A stretch of 64,000 nucleotides of DNA from Prosthecobacter sp. GTDB lineage: Bacteria; Verrucomicrobiota; Verrucomicrobiia; Verrucomicrobiales; Verrucomicrobiaceae. Position numbers and translations under genes: made by a program. The stretch covers positions 496,001 through 560,000 of the forward strand of contig NZ_JAXMIH010000023.1 in the NCBI RefSeq assembly GCF_034366625.1, written 5' to 3'. Shown here piece after piece: positions 59,343-64,000 of the stretch (position 1 is the first letter of the stretch; every line of letters begins with the position of its first letter). The notes below the pieces were generated by a model. That model did no database searches and had not been told where the DNA came from. It saw nothing but the letters and a program-made list of their open reading frames with translations.

Positions 59343-62300
59343 GTGACTTCTACTTCTGTGCCGCAAAATGAACTTGAACGTCTCGCCGCTTTCCAGCAGG
59401 CGGTGCTCAGCAGCGCGGGCGCTGGCATCATCTCCACCACGCCGGAGGGTGTCATCAGCCTGTTCAATCCAGAGGCCGGGCGAATGCTGGGCTACACAGC
59501 GGACGAGTTGCTGGGCAAACTCAGCCCCGGCATCTTTCACGTCGAGGCGGAGGTGGTGGCGCGGGCGGCGGAAGTGTCCCAGGAATTGAACCAGGTGGTC
59601 ACTCCAGGCTTCGAGGTCTTTGTGGCGAAGGCCCGGCTGGGGCAGGCGGAAACGCGCGAGTGGACTTATGTGCGCAAAGACGGTTCGCAATTCCCCGTCC
59701 TGCTCACCATCACCGCCATGCGTGATGAGACAGGTGGCATCACCGGTTTCCTTGGCGTCGTCCGGGACATCACGGAGCGAAAGCGCGCGGCGGCGGAGCG
59801 CGACCGCTTCTTCGACCTCTCGCTGGATCTGCTCTGCATTGCCAAAACGGACGGTTATTTCAAACGCCTCAACCCCGCCTTCACAGCGGCGCTGGGCTGG
59901 AGCGCGGCGGAGCTGATGGCGCGGCCATTCCTCGACTTCGTGCATCCTGACGACCAGGCCGCCACGCTGGCCGAAGTGGGCAAACTCAGCACCGGCCAGC
60001 CAACGCTGCATTTTGAAAACCGCTATCAGTGCCAGGATGGTTCGTGGCGGACACTGGCGTGGCGGACCATGCCGCAGCAGGACGGCACTCTCTACGCCAC
60101 TGCGCGTGATGTGACGGCGGAGAGGGCGGCGGCGGCGGCCCTGCGGCACAGTGAGGAAAGCCTGGCCGTCTTGCTGCACTCCATTGGCGACGCCGTGCTG
60201 GCCACTGATCCGCAGCGCAAGGTCACACGGATGAACCCCGTGGCGGAAACACTCACCGGCTGGACGCAGGCCGAGGCGTTGGGGCGGCCCATCGAGGAAG
60301 TCTTCCGCATCATCAATGAGGCAACACGCCAGCCTGCGGTCATTCCGGTGGATGATGTGCTGGCCACCGGAGAAATCCACGGCTTGGCCAACCATACCGT
60401 GATCATCTCGCGTGATGGCACCGAGCGGGCCATCGAGGACAGCGCCGCTCCCATCCGGGACCTGACCGGGCGCATCCGTGGCGTGGTGCTGGTCTTTCGT
60501 GACGTGACTGATGCGCGCCAGGTGGAGCGCTTCGAGCGCGAGCAGCGGGAGCGGACCGCCCGGTTCCAGACCGCGCTGCTGGCCATGCGGGATCATGAGG
60601 GCGAGGATGCGCAGGCGTTTTTCCGCCATGCCACCGCCCAGATCGCCGAGGCTTTGCGAGTGGAGCGGGTGAGCCTGTGGCTGTTTGACGAGGCGCAGGC
60701 CGCCATCGAGTGCCGGGATTTGGTGCACCGTTCGACGGGGTGCCATGAAAGCGGTGCGCGGCTGGCGGCAGCAGATTATCCGGACTATTTTGCCGCCCTC
60801 CAGCGGCTGGACGCCATCGTGGCCTCTGAGGCCCGCACCCACCCGGCCACCCATGAGTTCACCGCAGGCTACCTCGATCCGCTGGGCATCACCTCCATGC
60901 TGGATGTGCCCGTCCGCGAGGGAGAGGTGGTCGGCGTGCTCTGCTGCGAGCACACCGGCCCGGCCCGGCAGTGGACGGGGGAGGAATGCAAGTTTGCCGT
61001 GTCTGCCGCCTGTTTTGTGATGATGGAGATCGAGCAGGAGCGGCGGCGCAAGGCGGAGACGGCCCTGCGCGAGATGAACCTGCACTTGGAACAGCTCGTG
61101 GCCGACCGCACGGCAAGTCTGGCGGCCAATGAGCGTCGTTTCCGCGCCACCTTTGAGAGTGCGGCGGTGGGCATCGCCCATGTGGCACGAGACGGGACGT
61201 TCCTGCGGTTCAACTCGCAGTTCTGCAAGATCGTGGGCCATCCGCACGCGGAGCTGGTCAGGAAAACGTTTCAAGAAATCACGCATCCGGACGACCTCGC
61301 TCGGGATCTGGAACAGGCCGGGCAGTTGTTCAGCGGCGTGATTGATTCCTACACGCTGGAGAAGCGCTATGCGCGCAAGGACGGCACCATTGTGTGGGTC
61401 CATCTCCGCGGTTCGGTGGTGGATGAAGGCGCCGGCGGCGACACCTACGGTCTGGCGGTGATCACCGACATCACCGAGCGCAAGCAGACGGAGGCGGCGC
61501 TGCGCGTCCTCTCCTCGGAGCTTTCCAGTCTGGTTGGCGAAGAGTTTTTTGTTCAGGCGGCGCTAAAGCTGGCTGCTATTCTGGAGGTTGAATCGGCGTT
61601 TGTTTGCGTGCCACTGGATGAAGAACGCACTCGTTTTCGAACCCTGGCGTTTGCGGTAGATGGGGTGCCGCTGCCCAACGTCGAATATTTGGCGGAAGGG
61701 ACGCCTTGCGCGGAAGTCGGCGACGGCAAACCCCATGTGGTGCCCAGCGGCGCGGCGCGGCGCTACCCGGCGGACCGCATGCTGGCGGAGATGGGCGTGG
61801 AAGCGTATGCCGCCCTGCCCGTGGTCGATTCCAAGGGCGGCCACAAGGCGCATCTGGGGGTGATGAGTCGCAAGCCTTTGCCAGCCTCGCCGCAACTGCT
61901 GTCCATTCTGCAGCTCTTTGGCGTGCGTCTTTCGGCTGAAATGGAACGGCAGCAGAGCGAGCAGCGCTTTCACGATCTCTTTGAGTTCGCCCCGGATGCC
62001 ATCCTCATGACCAACCGGGATGGGATCATCACCCTCGTCAACCGGCAGGCGGAGCAGCTGTTTGGCTACACGCGTGCCGAGCTCGTCGGGCAGCCAGCGG
62101 AAATTCTGATGCCACCGGTCACAGGGGGGAGTCACGTGAGCCTGCGCCAGCAATACCTGGAGACCGCCATGCCCCGGCACATGGGCGGCGGCCGCAGCAA
62201 CCTGCAGGGACTGCGCAAAGACGGCTCCGTCTTCCCGGTGGACATCAGCCTCAGCCCCATGCAGACGGACGCAGGCATGATGGTGGCTGCCGCCGTGCGT

Positions 62301-62972
62301 GACATCTCCGAACGTGTCAAGGCGGAGTCCGCAGTGCAGCAATCCTTGCAGGAGAAAGAAACGCTGCTCAAAGAAATCCACCACCGCGTGAAGAACAACC
62401 TCCAGGTCATCTCCAGCCTGCTGGCCATGCGGACGGACACCGTGGCGGATGCCAGCGCCCGCGCTCTGCTGATCGAGAGCCAGCACAGGGTGCGTGCCAT
62501 GTCGATGATCCATGAACGGCTTTACCAGTCTGACTCACTGGCCAGGGTGGACTTCAGCGACTATGTGAGCCAGCTCGCCACCTTCCTCCACCGCAACTAC
62601 GCCACCAGCGGCCTCGTGCGGCTGCTGGTGGATGCGGACGAAGAAGTGATGCTGAACATTGACACCGCCATCCCGGCCGGACTCATCCTCAACGAGCTGG
62701 TTTCCAACGCCTTCAAGCACGCCTTCAACGACGGGCAGCCCCACGAACTCTCCGTGCTGCTGAAACAAACGGACGCAGGCGTCAGCCTGACCGTCGCTGA
62801 TGACGGGCCGGGGCTGCCTGCGGGCTTTGAAACCCGGAAGACCGAGTCCTTGGGCATGGAACTGGTGGAGACCCTCACCACCCAGATCAAGGGCCGGCTG
62901 ACCATCGCCAGCACAGCGGGTGCCAGCTTCCGTCTCGATTTCACCGAATTGCTCTATGTTGACCGCAATTAA
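59343..62972 (+). CDS. Multi-PAS/GAF histidine kinase (HisKA_2 type)
   Basis: 1209 residues without membrane helices. Order: PAS (about 15-135), PAS (150-265), PAS (275-395), GAF (405-560), a coiled linker, PAS (590-720), GAF (735-870), PAS (880-1000), then the HisKA_2 dimerisation helix with the phospho-accepting His in KEIHHRVKNNLQVISSLLA (about 1014) and a HATPase_c with NELVSNAFKHAF and DDGPGLP. The EIHHRVKNN core marks the HWE/HisKA_2 group. The GTG start at 59343 is used. The response regulator gene begins 17 bp inside its 3' end, so the pair is coupled. The signal is unknown; five PAS and two GAF domains suggest several inputs. Confidence 0.93.
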   Translation: MTSTSVPQNELERLAAFQQAVLSSAGAGIISTTPEGVISLFNPEAGRMLGYTADELLGKLSPGIFHVEAEVVARAAEVSQELNQVVTPGFEVFVAKARLGQAETREWTYVRKDGSQFPVLLTITAMRDETGGITGFLGVVRDITERKRAAAERDRFFDLSLDLLCIAKTDGYFKRLNPAFTAALGWSAAELMARPFLDFVHPDDQAATLAEVGKLSTGQPTLHFENRYQCQDGSWRTLAWRTMPQQDGTLYATARDVTAERAAAAALRHSEESLAVLLHSIGDAVLATDPQRKVTRMNPVAETLTGWTQAEALGRPIEEVFRIINEATRQPAVIPVDDVLATGEIHGLANHTVIISRDGTERAIEDSAAPIRDLTGRIRGVVLVFRDVTDARQVERFEREQRERTARFQTALLAMRDHEGEDAQAFFRHATAQIAEALRVERVSLWLFDEAQAAIECRDLVHRSTGCHESGARLAAADYPDYFAALQRLDAIVASEARTHPATHEFTAGYLDPLGITSMLDVPVREGEVVGVLCCEHTGPARQWTGEECKFAVSAACFVMMEIEQERRRKAETALREMNLHLEQLVADRTASLAANERRFRATFESAAVGIAHVARDGTFLRFNSQFCKIVGHPHAELVRKTFQEITHPDDLARDLEQAGQLFSGVIDSYTLEKRYARKDGTIVWVHLRGSVVDEGAGGDTYGLAVITDITERKQTEAALRVLSSELSSLVGEEFFVQAALKLAAILEVESAFVCVPLDEERTRFRTLAFAVDGVPLPNVEYLAEGTPCAEVGDGKPHVVPSGAARRYPADRMLAEMGVEAYAALPVVDSKGGHKAHLGVMSRKPLPASPQLLSILQLFGVRLSAEMERQQSEQRFHDLFEFAPDAILMTNRDGIITLVNRQAEQLFGYTRAELVGQPAEILMPPVTGGSHVSLRQQYLETAMPRHMGGGRSNLQGLRKDGSVFPVDISLSPMQTDAGMMVAAAVRDISERVKAESAVQQSLQEKETLLKEIHHRVKNNLQVISSLLAMRTDTVADASARALLIESQHRVRAMSMIHERLYQSDSLARVDFSDYVSQLATFLHRNYATSGLVRLLVDADEEVMLNIDTAIPAGLILNELVSNAFKHAFNDGQPHELSVLLKQTDAGVSLTVADDGPGLPAGFETRKTESLGMELVETLTTQIKGRLTIASTAGASFRLDFTELLYVDRN

Positions 62973-64000
62973 CGCCCCCCCGCCGCAAGCCAGGACCAAA
63001 GTGCTTATTGTCGAAGACGAGGGCATCGTCGCCCGTGACCTGAAACGCCGCCTGGAAAAGCAGGGCTTTGAGATCTCCGGCATCGCGGACAATGCGGTGG
63101 ATGCCCTGCGTCTGGCAGTGGAAAATCCGCCGGATCTCGCCCTGATGGACATCATCATCCAAGGGGATCGCGACGGCATCGCCACCGCACTCGAGCTGCG
63201 CACTCGGCATGACATTCCGGTGGTGTTTCTCACCGCGCACTCCGACATGGCCACCATCCAGCGCGCCAGGAGCGTCCTGCCCTATGGCTATCTGGTCAAG
63301 CCCTTCGAGGAACGCGAGCTGCTCACCACCATCGAGATGGCCACCTACCGGCACCAGACCGACGCACGGCAGCGGCTCTACCAGCGGGCCATCTCCGCCA
63401 CCACAGTGGGCATGCTCGTCACCGACGCGTCCCAGCCAGACCTTCCCATCATCTCCTGCAACGCGGCCTTTGAACGCATCTCGGGTTATTCTGAGGCCGA
63501 AATCATCGGCAGAAACCCGCGCTTCCTCCAGGGGCCGGAATCGGACCCGGAGAGCGTCCGCGTGATGCGGGACGCCGTCCAGGCCGGCCGCGACTGCCAG
63601 GTCACGCTGCGCAACTACCGCAAAGACGGCACGCCCTTCTGGTGTGAAGTGACCATCTCCCCTGTGCGGGACGCCTCCGGCCAGTTGACGCATTTCATCG
63701 GCGTGGAAAATGACGTGACCACGCAGCGGCAGGCCGATGAGCACATCCGCCACCAGGCCGCGCTCATTGACCAGGCCAACGATGCCATCTGTGTCTTTGA
63801 TTTGGAGTCACGCGTCACCTTCTGGAATCCAGGAGCGGTGCGCCTGTATGGTTTTGCCACGGAAGAAGTCTTTGGACGCCCGATCATGGACAGCATCTGC
63901 CGCGAGCCTGCTGAAAAGCGCGAAGCCTTCATCCAAGAGGTCTTCCGCGTCGGCCACTGGAATGGTGAGATACGTCACCAGACCAAGGACGGACGTGCGC
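62956..64000 (+). CDS. Response regulator with PAS domains (partial, cut by window end)
   Basis: 349 residues visible. Receiver domain at about 15-130: VLIVEDEG, phospho-Asp D65 in LALMDIIIQ, T93 and K115 (LVKPFEE). It is followed by a LOV-like PAS (about 145-260) with GRNPRFLQGPESD, where the photoactive Cys of GRNCRFLQ is Pro188, and the start of a second PAS (about 270-349). It overlaps the kinase gene by 17 bp (ATG at 62956), so it is very likely its partner. What lies beyond the window is unknown; a further kinase or output domain is likely. No DNA-binding domain is seen so far. Confidence 0.9.
   Translation, partial: MLTAINAPPPQARTKVLIVEDEGIVARDLKRRLEKQGFEISGIADNAVDALRLAVENPPDLALMDIIIQGDRDGIATALELRTRHDIPVVFLTAHSDMATIQRARSVLPYGYLVKPFEERELLTTIEMATYRHQTDARQRLYQRAISATTVGMLVTDASQPDLPIISCNAAFERISGYSEAEIIGRNPRFLQGPESDPESVRVMRDAVQAGRDCQVTLRNYRKDGTPFWCEVTISPVRDASGQLTHFIGVENDVTTQRQADEHIRHQAALIDQANDAICVFDLESRVTFWNPGAVRLYGFATEEVFGRPIMDSICREPAEKREAFIQEVFRVGHWNGEIRHQTKDGRA

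Noticed and set aside
58767..61403. 878-codon minus-strand frame antisense to the kinase
   Set aside because: It is the reverse reading of PAS/GAF codons; the plus-strand kinase has clear signatures.

Overview
The window looks like chromosomal DNA of a Verrucomicrobiota bacterium, probably near Verrucomicrobium/Prosthecobacter. Four things support this. There is a planctomycete/verrucomicrobial (PVC-type) haem-binding c-type cytochrome protein with an NPCBM domain. There are members of families common in the phylum (Minf_1886-like, ThuA-like, DUF5069-like, PQQ-propeller proteins). A perfect TGTTC-N4-GAACA palindrome, the LexA site I recall for Verrucomicrobia, lies upstream of recA. Many intergenic gaps hold palindromic interspersed repeats. 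Base composition is about 60% G+C and genes are dense on both strands. I see no rRNA, tRNA, CRISPR array, transposase or prophage.

Layout. 0.2-7.4 kb: a divergent ArsR-type repressor and a lipoprotein gene lead into a plus-strand run of an RND efflux pump (adaptor and permease, overlapping ATGA), two DUF2892 membrane proteins, a DUF6132-like peptide, a DUF302 protein, a membrane-anchored rhodanese and an exported DsrE-like protein. This reads as a metal/metalloid or reactive-sulfur detoxification island. 7.5-10.2 kb (minus): a glycine-rich RRM protein, a membrane protein of unknown family and a NagB-like protein. 10.4-13.9 kb (plus): MazG and a SNF2 helicase with a SWIM zinc finger. 13.9-24.3 kb: an MFS-PlsC fusion, IspD, a YqeY-like protein, a PIG-L-like deacetylase, a cyclophilin, a small membrane protein, an M16 peptidase, a Minf_1886-like protein and a family-4 glycosyltransferase. 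24.4-27.7 kb (minus): ilvB, a DNA methyltransferase and ilvN. 27.8-34.4 kb: a PQQ-propeller protein, CstA, a ThuA-like protein, an NlpC/P60-like lipoprotein, an RppH-like Nudix hydrolase and a PilZ-like protein. 34.5-42.7 kb: RecA with its SOS site, a GspF-like protein, RibD, a GNAT, a GmhB-like phosphatase, an N-acetylmuramoyl-alanine amidase, GpmI and a short LMW phosphatase. 42.7-53.6 kb: a double-VWA membrane protein, a class V aminotransferase, an alpha/beta hydrolase, the PVC cytochrome, an ECF sigma factor, a DUF5069-like protein and exported MsrB. 53.6-58.3 kb (minus): an ECF sigma factor, a Ser/Thr kinase-PEGA-FGE fusion, and collagen-like and fibronectin-like proteins. 58.9-64 kb (plus): a small unknown protein, a large multi-PAS/GAF histidine kinase and an overlapping response regulator-PAS protein cut by the window end.

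Most of the window is housekeeping. The parts most worth a second look are the efflux/sulfur island, the sigma-kinase-collagen module next to a 21-bp tandem array, a low-GC patch inside the PVC cytochrome gene, the solitary methyltransferase between ilvB and ilvN, the decayed ligase tail on the MFS-PlsC fusion, and a LOV-like PAS domain with proline where the photoactive cysteine would be. The repeat families recur between unrelated genes and probably belong to genome-wide sets.
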